Shown here: positions 12,342 through 23,670 of the stretch, piece after piece
Position numbering within the stretch: the stretch's first letter is position 1
Layout: each line of letters begins with the position of its first letter
NCBI GenBank assembly: GCA_911728455.2
Contig: OU452236.1
Span: 9,896,195-9,960,194, forward strand
Origin: Marthasterias glacialis
Lineage: Eukaryota; Echinodermata; Asteroidea; Forcipulatida; Asteriidae
Direction of reading: 5' to 3'
Length of the DNA: 64,000 bases
The notes under the pieces: model-generated
What the model was told of the DNA's origin: nothing
The model's input: only the letters and a program-made list of their open reading frames with translations
Database searches by the model: none
Program-made: the position numbers and the translations under genes

Positions 12342-13510
12342 TGTGACGAGATAGGGGTGGACCGACACAAGTCTAATCTGCCCTTATTTGTAAGGTTCTT
12401 GAACTTTCTTGGTGGAAGTAGGACGGAGAGGTCGGCAGCGTGAGTGGCAGGTCTGTGTGACCAACCCGGTAGGAGCAGGCTACCGGGAGCGAGCTGCCGG
12501 GCATTGGACAGACAGGTGGCGGCCAATCACGGTGTGGTTGGGCGGTGCCTGGGTGTGCATGCGGTGTGTGCATGGCGAGGCTTGTCCGGGCGTGCCCGCC
12601 CACGCCCGGCCATGCTATCCGCGTCAGTCTATTTTTGGTTAGCGAACGAGCAAGTTGTGAGATCTCAGCAAGCGTTAAGTGCAGTGAAGGAATAGACGTG
12701 AATCTCCGGTGCTACGGACTGTGAGGTTAGTTTGCGTGCTGTCTCCGACCTACTTCCTTCGTGTGTAACTTGCTGAGTGTAGCGTTCTGTAGAGCGATCC
12801 AGAGAGTATCGTGCCGGTAGGTTTTTGGTTGCGTAAATTGTTGCTTTACGATTGTGTGACAGTGATTAAGTAGCCTTTCAGAAAAGTTGCGACGAAGTGG
12901 CGGCTAATAGTTGAGTTCACAGAGAACTTGGATGGCTCACTGTTGATCGCAGAGATTGACCGAGAGGGTTAACCGTAGAGGTTGACGAGTGGCCGTTCGT
13001 TATTAGTCGAGTAGTCCAACTGGTAAGGAAACTTGGATAGAGACACTGGGAAACAATCGGCGTGCTAGCGCGTGCATTAGTCGCTAAATTTGCGCGAGTC
13101 TGGATCATTCTGCGTGAGGGATGCTCTCAGGAAGATAAGGACTGTAAAGAGGTTAATTAAAGGGTAGAGAAAGGAAATATAATTTCCCCCAGAGAAGTTT
13201 GCCCAGGAGGCAAATAAAAGAGAAGACAGAGAGAGATTACACTCAGAATTGTGTATGTGTCCATGTTCCTGTTAATCTGTCCCATTGTAGTTATTTCTGC
13301 TCTGCCCCGGAGTTCAGTCAGACAATCGGAACCAATCGGGCGGTAGATTTCCACCCAAACGAACTTGCATCCCTGGGCCCGAGACTGCTCGAAGTATTTC
13401 CCGGGTCTGAGGTACGATTTGGGTTTGGCATTCGGGGAACTTTCGACCCAGAGGTTGAACTTCTCCCCAGACTTCCAAACTTAAATGAGACTCGCGGGAA
13501 ACCCGTCACA
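12342..13510 (+). repeat. 5' LTR
   Basis: Starts TGTGACGAGATAGGGG and ends CCCGTCACA. It pairs with 20,694-21,862. At 1,169 bp it is long for a Ty3-type LTR. The promoter must lie here; I see no convincing TATA box. Confidence 0.95.
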
Positions 13511-13512
13511 AA

Positions 13513-13530
13513 TGGTGTCAGAAGTGGGAT
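13513..13530 (+). promoter_or_regulatory. Primer-binding site
   Basis: TGGTGTCAGAAGTGGGAT lies two bases after the 5' LTR. It complements a tRNA 3' end ending in CCA; the sequence looks like tRNA-Leu, which is known to prime many Ty3-type elements. Confidence 0.8.
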
Positions 13531-13711
13531 GATTGGTACTGATTAGGTCAAGAGTTGCACTGAAAAAAAAAAAAAAAAGAGTTCAGAGCAGAAAAGAGAG
13601 AAATTTCTGCGGTTGAATAGAGCAACCGAAGAGTGAGATTTGTGTAGTTGACAGTTCAACCGGAGAGAGATAGAAATTTCTGCGGTTTAGAGTGAACCGA
13701 AGAGAACAGAA

Positions 13712-15384
13712 ATGAGTAAAGAGAACACTTTGAGTGTTGAGAGTGAGCTGCAGAGGCTTAGACTAGAAGCCCAGTTTTTGCAGTGGGACAGAGAGCTCGT
13801 GGCTAAGAAATTAGAGGCAGCCATGAAAGAGAACCTTGAGAAATCTCCCCATAGAGGTGAGGGAGAGGCAAGTGTGAAAGAGCCAGTACGGGCCGATTCA
13901 GAAATCGAGTTCCGCTTGCCATTAGAGAGTTCTGGTTATTTTTCCCAGGGGGAAACAAGTTCCTCGGTGTACGCACGGACACTTGAACTTGGCTCACAGG
14001 CGGGAAAAAGAGTGAAGTTTAGGGAGAGTACACCCCTAAAGAGTAGTAGTTATGGTATTCCGCGGTCAGAGAATTCACCAAAGAACAGTGCAAAAGAAGA
14101 GCTAGAGTCTTTTCTGTCGGGCAAGAGTGGCACTGCAGAGATGAGTAGTGGAGCGGGGATGGAGATAGTCTCCCCTAAAAGAGTTCATAGTGAGCTGTTG
14201 AGTTTTGCCACTAGTGGAGTGGACACTCACGCTGGCAGTTCAACTGGCCGCTGAAAAGAGGACAGAGAGTAATTGTGGAGGACAGTTCTCCTATCAGAGA
14301 AAATAGAGATTTGCTGAGGTTCGCCCCGAGGTCAGTGGGTATAGAGGCCAGTAATATGGCGGAAAGTTTAAAGAGCTCAGCGGGGCCGTTGTCAGAGTCA
14401 ACAGAGCCCAGAGTAGTGGTAGAAAAAGAGAAAGAAGGGAAGGATTTGGTGCCGTCTAATCGACGCCCGAATATAACTCCCGATAGATACAGTGGAAAAG
14501 TGTTATGGAATGAGTTTTTCAGACACTTTGAGTCATGTCGTGTAGTGAACCAGTGGAATGAATAGCAAGCTGCTCGCTATTTGGTAGCGAGTTTGCAAGG
14601 TAATGCCCTTAGATTGTTTGGGGATATTCCTACTGGAAAGACACAGACATATAGTGGGCTAGTGAAATTGCTAGAGAGGCGATTTGGCCAGAGTCGCCAG
14701 AGTGAGAATTACTTGGTCGAGCTGAGGCATTGCCGGCAAGGACCAAAAGAGAGTTTGCAAGAGTTGGGTCAAGCCATACAAGAGTTAACGGTCAAAGCGT
14801 ACCCTGAGATAAAAGGAGAGTCACGTGATCGTTTGGCTAAGAACCATTTCCTAGAGGCAGTTGAAAGTCGGTCTGTTCGAGAGGGCATAAACAGAGCCCG
14901 ACCGAAGAATTTAGATGAGGCCATTACAGCGGCAATGGAAACAGAGAACTTTGAAGAAGTGGAACAGCAGAGAAACCTAGATGGAAGGCCAGTAAAGTTG
15001 GCTAGAGTGTTGGATACAGGAGTGGAACAGATATTCCACGAGATAGAGAAAAAGATGAAGAGTGTGGTTGGATTGTTAACAGAGTTAACAAAACAAGTGC
15101 AGGAAAAGAGTTCCTCGGTAGAGAGACCTACTGAGGCCAGTCAGATAACGCCAGAGACAAGGCAAAGTGTTAGGAAGTGCTTTAATTGTGGAGAGCAAGG
15201 ACACTTTGCGAGAGAGTGTAAGAAACCAAAGAGGGGTAACCCGAAGCGTGATGGTTGGAAGTGCTTCAAGTGTGGGAAGCAAGGTCATCTCGCTAAAGAG
15301 TGCGGTGAACCCGGAAAAGAGAATAAGATGCAGGGAAACGAGAGCCTGCCGCTCGAAGGGCCCGTGGGCAGGCTGGATATGTAA
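13712..15384 (+). pseudogene. gag: Gag, broken by frameshift and TAG
   Basis: Structural polyprotein, starting at ATG 13,712. The N-terminal part (13,712-14,254) is charged and coiled-coil-like (SELQRLRLEAQFLQWDREL). The frame shifts by about 14,250 and continues to 14,565, where an in-frame TAG (14,563-14,565) interrupts the capsid right after VVNQWNE. From 14,566 the same frame gives the capsid core (LRLFGDIPTG, LLERRFGQSR, LQELGQAIQELTVKAYPEI). Two CCHC zinc knuckles follow: CFNCGEQGHFAREC and CFKCGKQGHLAKEC. The frame ends at 15,384. Capsid packages the RNA in cytoplasmic particles; the breaks should abolish full-length Gag from this copy. Confidence 0.9.
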
Positions 15385-15422
15385 GAGGGCCAAAGAGACG
15401 CCGTAGTGGTTACGAAGAAGTC

Positions 15423-17918
15423 ATGGAAGAAAAGCGGCAGAAATCTGAGGTGGAAAAGGTAGTTACACTGCCCAACCCAAACCTTAGTCCGCGCTATGGC
15501 TTGTTTGTAGATGGCGTAATAAGGAAAACGAAGTGTCATTTTTTAATTGACACTGGTGCGACTGATACACTTGTCAGTAGTAAAGTGTATTACGAGATAC
15601 CTAGAGAACAGAGACCCGTTCTAGAGACAGAAAATGTGCGGGTTAGACAAGTAGATGGAAGTTCCCTGTCAGTACTGGGGAGCGCATGGGTTGATGTTCA
15701 GGTTGGACGAACAACACACCCAGTCAGAGTAATTTTTGCGGAGATGAAGTATTCCGGAATTTTAGGGATGGATTTCATTTTGCCCACAGGGGGTAATTTG
15801 GATTTCCAGACGAAAGAGTGGAGAATAAACGGTGAGAGAATAAAGTGCACCAGTAGTGCTGGAGAGCCGTTTGTAGGGAGAGTTGTGGTTGCAGAGACGA
15901 CCATGATTCCTTCTGGTCATGAGGCCGTAGTGCCAGGCATTATTGCTAGGCGAGAAGAAAAACTTGCTGGTCCGGCAATAGTTGAGCCTTTAGAGGGAGG
16001 CGGAGATTTAGCCCAGAAAGGCTTGGTTTTAGCAAGGTCACTCGTAGAGTCAGGGAACCAGATCGTTCCATTGCGGGTGTTTAACCCAGGCAAAGAGAAA
16101 ACAGTGGCTCGTAAGGGGGTCACTGTGGGATCAATTTCCACGGTGGAACCTGATGAGATCAGAGATGAGGCTAGTGAGTTTAGTGAGGCGACACAGGGTT
16201 TGCCTACGCATTTACTAGACTTGTACACCAGAAGTACAGACAAGGTAAAGGGCGAGCACCATGGTCGAGTTAGAGAGTGCTTGGTAGAGTTCCAAGACGT
16301 CTTCTCTAGTGGTGATCACGATATTGGTAGAACGGATGTTGTGAAACATCAAATATCCACCGGAGATGCAAGACCGGTCCAAGAGAGACCACGAAGGCAC
16401 CCTGAGAGTGTGCAAAGAGAGATACAGAGACAGGTCATTGACCTAGAGAAACGAGGGGTAATAGAACCTTCGGATAGTCCGTGGGCAGCCAATGTGGTGC
16501 TGGTAGGCAAGAAAGATGGGACCAGGCGTTTCTGTGTAGACTACAGAAAGTTAAACGCGGTCACGATAAAAGATGCCTATCCGGTCCCTCGCATTGATGA
16601 GACATTCGATGCATTAAATGGCTCCAAGTGGTTCTCGACACTCGATTTGGCGTCAGGGTACTGGCAGGTCGCCTTAGATGATGACGCCAGTCAGAAGTCA
16701 ACGTTTGTCGTAAGAAATGGACTGTACAGATGGAAATGTATGCCATTTGGGCTTTGTAATGCCCCGACTACATTCGAGAGGCTTATGGAGAAGGTAATGT
16801 CAGGGTTACAGTGGGAAATCCTGCTGATCTACCTAGATGACATAATTGTCTTTGGTAAGACAGTTACAGAGATGATAGAGAGGCTAAGAGTGGTTTTTAG
16901 TAGACTAAGACAGGCAGGGCTTAAGTTAAAGCCAAGTAAGTGCCATTTGTTCAAAGAGTCGGTGACCTACTTGGGTCATATAGTGACGGCAGAGGGTGTA
17001 GCCACCGATCCGAAGAAGATACAGACCATCAGAGATTGGCCTGTCCCAGAGAGTGTGAGGGATGTAAGGAGTTTTTTAGGACTTGCATCCTATTACAGGA
17101 AGTTTAAACGGGGTTTTGCAGAGATAGCTAGCCCCTTACACGCCTTGACAGAGAAATCAAGAGTGTTTGAGTGGAGTGAGTTATGCCAGAGTGCATTTGA
17201 CGAACTCAAGAGTAGACTCCAAACATCCCCAGTATTGTCGTACCCCATGCCTGAAGGAGACTTCATCCTAGACACGGATGCGAGTGGAGATGGCATTGGG
17301 GCGGTGTTGAGTCAAGTGCAAGAGGGTGAAGAGAGAGTTTTGGCTTATGCAAGCCGCAAGCTTAGCAGGCCAGAAAGAAATTTTTGTGTCACCCGCAGAG
17401 AGTTGTTGGCTGTAGTTGTGTACTTAAAGAGTTTTAAACAGTACTTGGACGGCAGGAAGGTTACAGTCAGAACTGACCACAGCGCCTTAAGATGGATTCT
17501 TAATTTTAAGAACCCAGAGGGGCAGATGGCACGTTGGCTCGAAGTGATTTTTGAGTACGACATAGAGATTCAGCACAGAGCTGGAAAGAAGCATGGCAAC
17601 GCAGATGGGTTGTCCAGACGACCCTGCAAGCAGTGTGGCAGGGAAGAAACTGTAGAGAAGGAGTTGAAGGAGACGTCAGAGAAGACGTCGGAGAGAGAAA
17701 ATGATCCAGAAGGGAAATCATTGGTTAGGGGCATAGCGGCCCAGCCTAGTATCCCAGTGGAGGATCTTAGAAAAGCCCAAGTGGAGGATGAGACCATAAG
17801 TTGGGTCTTAAGTACCAAAGAGAAGGGCAAGGACCGTCCGGAGTGGAAGGAGATTTCCCACTTGACGGCGGCTCATAAGACATATTGGTCTTATTGGAAC
17901 CAATTATGTGTGAGATGA
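15423..17918 (+). CDS. pol: Pol N-terminal: protease, RT, RNase H
   Basis: An 831-residue open frame, in a different frame from Gag and starting 39 nt after its stop. Retropepsin is near residues 35-125 (FLIDTGATDTLV, ILGMDFI). RT is near 330-540, with KDGTRRFCVDYRKLN, FSTLDLASGYWQV and the catalytic YLDD at about 470-473. RNase H is near 610-735, with DTDASGDG, RRELLAVV and TDHSALRW, followed by HRAGKKHGNADGLSRR. All catalytic motifs seen are intact. The frame ends at TGA 17,916-17,918 because of an apparent one-base indel near 17,912; the integrase continues in another frame. Domain order PR-RT-RH-IN is diagnostic of Ty3/gypsy elements. Confidence 0.95.
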   Translation: MEEKRQKSEVEKVVTLPNPNLSPRYGLFVDGVIRKTKCHFLIDTGATDTLVSSKVYYEIPREQRPVLETENVRVRQVDGSSLSVLGSAWVDVQVGRTTHPVRVIFAEMKYSGILGMDFILPTGGNLDFQTKEWRINGERIKCTSSAGEPFVGRVVVAETTMIPSGHEAVVPGIIARREEKLAGPAIVEPLEGGGDLAQKGLVLARSLVESGNQIVPLRVFNPGKEKTVARKGVTVGSISTVEPDEIRDEASEFSEATQGLPTHLLDLYTRSTDKVKGEHHGRVRECLVEFQDVFSSGDHDIGRTDVVKHQISTGDARPVQERPRRHPESVQREIQRQVIDLEKRGVIEPSDSPWAANVVLVGKKDGTRRFCVDYRKLNAVTIKDAYPVPRIDETFDALNGSKWFSTLDLASGYWQVALDDDASQKSTFVVRNGLYRWKCMPFGLCNAPTTFERLMEKVMSGLQWEILLIYLDDIIVFGKTVTEMIERLRVVFSRLRQAGLKLKPSKCHLFKESVTYLGHIVTAEGVATDPKKIQTIRDWPVPESVRDVRSFLGLASYYRKFKRGFAEIASPLHALTEKSRVFEWSELCQSAFDELKSRLQTSPVLSYPMPEGDFILDTDASGDGIGAVLSQVQEGEERVLAYASRKLSRPERNFCVTRRELLAVVVYLKSFKQYLDGRKVTVRTDHSALRWILNFKNPEGQMARWLEVIFEYDIEIQHRAGKKHGNADGLSRRPCKQCGREETVEKELKETSEKTSERENDPEGKSLVRGIAAQPSIPVEDLRKAQVEDETISWVLSTKEKGKDRPEWKEISHLTAAHKTYWSYWNQLCVR

Positions 17919-19311
17919 ACTGGTTCATAAGAGATGGGAGTCCGACGATGGCAAAGTAGTAAGATGGCTACTAGTAGTGCCTCAGAGTTTGAGGAAAGAG
18001 ATACTGGGAGAGGTGCATGGTGGACAGCTTAGCGGTCACTTGGGCATGAAGAAAACCTTGGCAAAGATGAAGTTCAGATACTTTTGGCCGGGTATGTCCG
18101 CAGATGTACGCTCCTTCATAAGGAGTTGTGACCTTTGTGCGAGAAGAAAGTCCCCTCCAAAGAAAGGGATAGCTCCCTTACAGCAGTATCGGGTAGGAGT
18201 TCCCATGGAGAGAGTGGCAATAGATTTGCTTGGGCCACTGCCCAAAACAGAGAATGGGAACCAGTGGATCCTAGTTATATGAGATTACTGTACAAGATGG
18301 ATGGAAGCGTTTCCGCTGCCAGATGCAACGGCAAGTACAGTAGCACGCAAGTTGGTGCAAGAGTTTGTTTGTCGGTACGGAGTGCCGCAAGAGCTGCACT
18401 CTGACCAAGGCACAAATTTTGAGTCAGAAGTGTTCAGAGAGATGTGTCAGATACTAGGTGTGACAAAGACAAGAACAACCGCCTATAATCCGAAGAGTGA
18501 CGGAATGGTAGAACGGTTCAATAAGACACTAGTGAATATGGTGGCAGCTCTGATTAGTCCGCATGGGAAGCAGAGAGATTGGGATGGATTCCTCCCCTAC
18601 GCAACTTTTGCGTATAGATGCACCCCACATGACTCCACAGGGGAGTCACCCAACATGATGATGTTGGGAAGAGAAGTTAGTATACCGGTGGACTTGACAA
18701 CAGGTTGTCCAGAGACCGAGGTTGAGACTAACACAGACTTCGCAGAAGAGCTGCGAAGTAATATGCAGAGTGCCCATCATAGGGCTAGAGAGTGTCTTGG
18801 GAAGAGCGCCCAGAGACAAAAGAGAAACTATGACAGAAGAGCAACTAAGAAGGGTCTCAAAGAGGGAGATTTTGTCTGGTTGTATAACCCGGTTAAGAAG
18901 AGACACATGTCCCCCAAGCTCCAGTTGAGATGGGAAGGGCCTTGGCTCATAGTGAAGAAGTTGTCAGATGTGACTTTCCGCATCCAGTTGCGGCGGAATG
19001 GAAAGTTAAAAGTAGTACATTCTGATAGACTCAAGCCGTACCAGGGTGAGTCACTGGTACCCTGGGCTACCCTTCCAGAAAGGAATGTCGAAGTAAAATC
19101 TCAGGCTGAGATAGAGGAATCGGTGTCTGAAAGCGAGATACCGACAGGAGAAGAGATGGCGTCGGAGGGAAAGATGCTGAAAGAGGTTGGTGAAAAGGTG
19201 GCATCCAAGAGAGGGGTGCCTACAAAGGAAGAAGAGAATGAGGTGGTGTCCGAACCAGAGAATCGGAAATACCCCAGAAGAAATCATCGGCTACCAGTAA
19301 GATACCGATAG
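17919..19311 (+). pseudogene. Integrase, frameshifted with internal TGA
   Basis: C-terminal part of Pol. It holds the HHCC zinc-binding domain (GHLGMKKTLAKMKFRYFWPG, CDLCARRK), the DDE core (VAIDLLGPLP; HSDQGTNFES; YNPKSDGMVERFNKTL with the catalytic Glu) and a C-terminal module with VHSDRLKPYQG, resembling the GPY/F module. The frame is offset from Pol after about 17,912 and has an in-frame TGA at 18,280-18,282, just after the first catalytic Asp region. Downstream it is open to 19,311 with a basic tail (RKYPRRNHRLPVRYR). Integrase inserts the cDNA; this copy is broken. Confidence 0.92.
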
Positions 19312-19344
19312 AGCTTAAGATAGATAATTGAGGCAGTAGAAATG

Positions 19345-19370
19345 ACGTGTTCATTTTGTTGTGTTTACAG
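19345..19370 (+). promoter_or_regulatory. Putative splice acceptor for zinc-finger ORF
   Basis: TGTTCATTTTGTTGTGTTTACAG is pyrimidine-rich and ends in CAG at 19,370, 10 bp before ATG 19,381. This would let the third ORF be made from a spliced RNA, as env-type genes are. Inferred from sequence only. Confidence 0.5.
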
Positions 19371-19380
19371 ATACCTCAGA

Positions 19381-20114
19381 ATGGCAGAGAGAAAGAGAAA
19401 GGCAAAAGAGTACAAGTGTAGAGAGTGCAAGGAGACGTTCGGGAGAGGTGATTCCCTTTGGGACCACATCCGACGTGCACATGGGCCGGTCGAGTACCTA
19501 CATTGTATGCAGTGCCACTACCGAGCTACGGCTAGGCAGACCCTTGAGAGGCACTATAAGAAGTTCCACCCAGAGAAATCAGTGGAGGTAGGAGAGATTC
19601 TGCCTAGAGTGGAGGAATCACAGGGTGATTCACAGGTGCGTAGAGCAGAGGCGGTGAATCAGAGTGCGTCAGAGGCACCATCTCCAGAGGTGCAAGATGA
19701 CGGAGAGGTAGCAGTGCTGTCTTTGTCCCCCTGTCCCATCTCCCCATTGTTGGCATCGGTGGAGCCCGAAGATGTGGTGGCCCCAATGAAGGTGACCTTA
19801 CCAACCGGTGGGAAACCCCGAGGGATGCTGGCAATGATGGCGCTCCGCCCCACCTCTCCGGCCTCATCCCATTCGTCTATGCCCCCGTTGGAGGATGTAG
19901 CAGTGTTCCCAGCTCCGGAGCATCATACCTCCCACCCCCTGGGAAGAGGCGACGGTTGGTGACGGTGCGAGTGAGAACGACCGTGGAGACGATCTACAAG
20001 AACCGCATCATCAAGCGCCACGAGGACATCGAGGAAAGGCTGGAGACTGCTGAGCTGGAGGACGCGATCGACGACCCGGAGGAGGAGATGACAGAGCTGG
20101 CGACAGGTTGTTAG
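19381..20114 (+). CDS. C2H2 zinc-finger ORF in the env position
   Basis: The frame opens at 19,342; ATG 19,381 (MAERKRKAKEYKCREC) lies just after a splice-acceptor-like site and is my chosen start. Two C2H2 fingers follow at once: CRECKETFGRGDSLWDHIRRAH and CMQCHYRATARQTLERHYKKFH (finger segments shown only in part by motif). Then comes an acidic, Pro/Ser-rich stretch. This frame stops at 19,962; a neighbouring frame continues with RRRLVTVRVRTTVETIYKNR and an acidic Glu-rich tail to TAG 20,112-20,114, so a one-base frameshift near 19,935 is likely. It may bind DNA or RNA, for example for targeting or regulation. It is not an envelope protein: no signal peptide or membrane segment is visible. 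Confidence 0.75.
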
Positions 20115-20693
20115 GGTCCTTTTCGTGTCGCGTGTAAACAAGTTTTATTTAAGTAAGGCCATATTTTCTTTAACAAAAAGTACAATTATTTTCTTAAATC
20201 ACCACTTTCATTGTATAAGAATGTGCAATCTGTAAATATTTGATTTTGTGTAAAACAGTAATTCTACATTTTGATTTTGTATAAGCAGTGATTCTACGGG
20301 TTGATTTTGTGTAGGTGATTCCAAGTTGATTTTGTATAAAGAGTGTCTAAAGAGTGTATAAGTTATTGTAAAATCTTAGTGCCAAAGAAGTTTTACAAAA
20401 GTAACAAAGTAAGAAAAGACGACAAATGTTCTTGCCATATTTGTATTAAGTGAAGTTTAAAAGAAAAGTGCTATTTTGTATCTAAGAGTAAGTTAAAATA
20501 TATTTTTCTAAGACGTACTTTCCTATGTATAAAGAACATAAAAAGTACTTGTAAAAAGTTTGTGAATATTTAATGAGCTTGAAGTAAGTTTCTTAAAAGT
20601 TGTTTCAGAGTAGACTTGTGCCGGTCACACATCTCGTTATAGGGTTTTTTAGCTGGTTTGGACTGGGGGCAGTCCAAGCTAAGCTTGGGCCTG
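20115..20693 (+). other. 3' untranslated region of the Ty3 element
   Basis: AT-rich, with GATTTTGT phrases repeated about four times near 20,240-20,340. The usual long polypurine tract is absent just before the LTR. Instead there is GACTGGGGGC and a 15-bp palindrome CCAAGCTAAGCTTGG (20,674-20,688). Confidence 0.7.
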
Positions 20694-21862
20694 TGTGACG
20701 AGATAGGGGTGGACCGACACAAGTCTAATCTGCCCTTAATTGTAAGGTTCTTGAACTTTCTTGGTGGAAGTAGGACGGAGAGGTCGGCAGCGTGAGTGGC
20801 AGGTCTGTGTGACCAACCCGGTAGGAGCAGGCTACCGGGAGCGAGCTGCCGGGCATTGGACAGACAGGTGGCGGCCAATCACGGTGTGGTTGGGCGGTGC
20901 CTGGGTGTGCATGCGGTGCGTGCATGGCGAGGCTTGTCCGGGCGTGCCCACGCCCGGCCATGCTGTCCGCGGCAGTTTAGTTTCGGTTAGCGAACGAGGA
21001 AGTTGTGAGATCTCAGCAAGCGTTAAGTGCAGTGAAGGAATAGACGTGAATCTCCGGTGCTACGGACTGTGAGGTTAGTTTGCGTGCTGTCTCCGACCTA
21101 CTTCCTTCGTGTGTAACTTGCTGAGTGTAGCGTTCTGTAGAGCGATCCAGAGAGTATCGTGCCGGTAGGTTTTTGGTTGCGTAAATTGTTGCTTTACGAT
21201 TGTGTGACAGTGATTAAGTAGCCTTTCAGAATAGTTGCGACGAAATGGCGGCTAATAGTTGAGTTCACAGAGAACTTGGATGGCTCACGCTTGATCGCAG
21301 AGATTGACCGAGAGGGTTAACCGTAGAGGTTGACGAGTGGCCGTTCGTTATTAGTCGAGTAGTCCAACTGGTAAGGAAACTTGGATAGAGACACTGGGAA
21401 ACAATCGGCGTGCTAGCGCGTGCATTTGTCGCTAAATTTGCGCGAGTAAACTGGATCATTCTGCGTGAGGGATGCTCTCAGGAAGATAAGGACTGTAAAG
21501 AGGTTAATTAAAGGGTAGAGAAAGGAAATATAATTTCCCCCAGAGAAGTTTGCCCAGGAGGCAAATAAAAGAGAAGACAGAGAGAGATTACACTCAGAAT
21601 TGTGTATGTGTCCATGTTCATGTTAGTCTGGCCCACTGTAGTTATTTCTGCTCTGCCCCAGAGTTCAGTCAGACAATCGTTAACCAATCGGGTGGTAGAT
21701 TTCCATCCAAACGAGCTTGCATCCCTGGGCCCGAGACTGCTCGAAGTATTTCCCGGGTCTGAGGTACGATTTGGGTTTGGCATTCGGGGAAATTTCAACC
21801 CAGAGGTTGAACTTCTCCCCAGACTTCCAAACTTAAATGAGACTCGCGGGAAACCCGCCACA
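20694..21862 (+). repeat. 3' LTR
   Basis: Starts TGTGACGAGATAGGGG and ends CCCGCCACA. It has the same length as the 5' LTR with about 28 differences, including two compensating small indels. Confidence 0.95.
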
Positions 21863-22131
21863 ATATACTATAGATCGCAAGTCCCATTCAAACCTAATCC
21901 ACCATTTGTTTTAATGAAATATTCAATGAACCACCAATTGGGGGTTACTCTCAGATAGTTTTAATCTAGTTTCGTAAAGACAAATATAGTTAGGATACAC
22001 CTAGCATGATTAAACTCAAATTTTTTGACAATGGTGGGTACTAATTATTAAAACAATATTTTGTAATTACCCACCATGGCAACTTAGCCATTGGAAATAC
22101 ACTACATATATACAAGTTCCTCACCGTTTAA

Positions 22132-23670
22132 AGGGGCACACCGACTTCGTTGGGCTATTTGGGCTACAAAATAGGCTAACATATGACTTAAAAGTTCTTC
22201 CAGGAATGGAGAAGAATGATTCCTAAATGAAACCATCAAATTTTGCCGTTTTCGAGCACTTTTCATAAAACGATTTATCCGAACCAAAAAAGTGGTTCGG
22301 ATAAATCACGTGATCTTCGGAGTTAGTTTTACTTCCAGCCGTATAAAAGTAAATTACTGAACCAAATTTAAATCTTTATTTTTACAATTATTTATGAGTA
22401 TTTGACAAAAAAGACTGTGTATTCAGATTATTGATACAATTTGTAAATAATGATGAAAAATCGAACGTAATGTTCGCATTCAGAGAGTCCGTGCAACCAA
22501 ACCGTGTTTTACGGCGCACCAGCGTGGGAGCTAGCGGAACGTAAACCTTGGGGCATATCCCGTACAGCCGGTGCCGTGTCTCGTGGGGCTAGAGAGACAA
22601 ACCCCGGGGCATGAACTCCCCAGCTTGCCGGTCTAGCCGTAAGCTTAGGAGCTTGTCGGAGGGGTAGGGTGCCAGACTAGCAATTACGTTTTTTACGACT
22701 GTTTTAGTCCGTACCCCTAGATATTATCCCCCAACTATTGTAACGTGTTGCCTGCGTTACACACACGCGGGACGACGACGGGGAATGTTAATCCATGCAG
22801 GTAGAAATAAGACTAATTTCTACCTCCATGGTTTATCCAATACAGCTGATCTATCTACTTCTATGATAACTGCATAATGTCCACCCCCCAATCGCCGCAA
22901 CAACAAAAAACCGGTGGCGGTGGCTGCGGCCGGCCAGTGAAGTCATCGCCCGAAAAACGGGAGAATGTCATCGCTAAAGCTGCCAGGAGAAAGGCAATCG
23001 GTTTGCAGCGAAGGCGGGAGGCTCGCTTGGCACATGCTGGCTTTCCCTTTGGATTTATCGTGTTTTTTTCTTTACTTTTTACTTTTCGTTGGACCGCCCT
23101 CTGGTTTTTCCTTGCGATGTTTTTTTGTACCAATCATTGGATGTCGAAGAAACGTTCTCCATTGCAAATAAGTTCGTCCAGTTCGTCGTACACAGAACAC
23201 AAACTGTCCGTTTATGTCTGTTTTTTATTTACACGTTAATTTGAAAATTGTACAGGAGGCAGAATCACTGACATTTGAGGGGGGGGGGGGGCTGGAAGAG
23301 CATAATAGGGCGTGCTATGTCTGAATAATCAGACGTATACAGCACCACGACGACGATTATGTATTTTTGATTTACACGTGAATTTGTGCTGGATGGATAT
23401 GAAGTCTGGATCCCCATGCCTCGCTGTTGTAATAATTCATACTAAAACAGAGCACCAGTCTACTTACAACATTGCGCAACATTGTCACGTAAACTTGACA
23501 GTTGCAACGGCTGGAAAAGCGTATAAGCTGACCTTTGACCGTGTTTTGTTTTTTACACATACGTTAATTACGTGATATTTTGATGATTTTTTTTTACAAC
23601 AACCATTTAAATATTATTGTCTGTTATTCCACACCACTAAATTAGGTAAACAGTAAGCCGGTGTGTCCCT
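22132..23670. mobile_element. TTAA-flanked TIR element (non-autonomous)
   Basis: The ends are inverted repeats AGGGGCACACCGACTT (left) and AGGGACACACCGGCTT (right, read inversely). Each is bordered by TTAA (22,128-22,131 and 23,671-23,674). TTAA duplication is typical of piggyBac and Kolobok elements. The 1,539 bp contain a GC-rich part (22,480-22,760) and a 120-residue ORF at 22,877-23,239 that is basic at first (SPEKRENVIAKAARRKAIGL) and hydrophobic later. It is not a recognisable transposase, so the element is likely a passenger. Confidence 0.7.

Larger units (their letters stand above)
12342..21862 (+). mobile_element. Ty3-type LTR retrotransposon with 3' zinc-finger ORF
   Basis: A complete 9,521-bp element. 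The two LTRs are both 1,169 bp with TG...CA ends, flanked by a 4-bp target duplication ATAT (12,338-12,341 and 21,863-21,866). Order: LTR, primer-binding site, gag, pol (protease, RT, RNase H, integrase), zinc-finger ORF, LTR. I count about 28 differences between the LTRs by eye (about 97.5 % identity), so it is fairly young. Gag, pol and the third ORF each carry breaks, so this copy is probably not autonomous. Confidence 0.95.

Noticed and set aside
12373..12695. Several ORFs in both LTRs near 12.4-12.7 and 20.7-21.0 kb
   Set aside because: They differ between the two LTRs, lie in a regulatory region and lack protein features.
19381..19962. Envelope protein in the third ORF of the Ty3 element
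   Set aside because: No signal peptide, transmembrane segment or cleavage site; the clear content is C2H2 fingers.
22877..23239. 120-residue ORF as a membrane protein gene
   Set aside because: Inside a TTAA element, no homologue recognised, no splice or promoter context; kept only as an observation.
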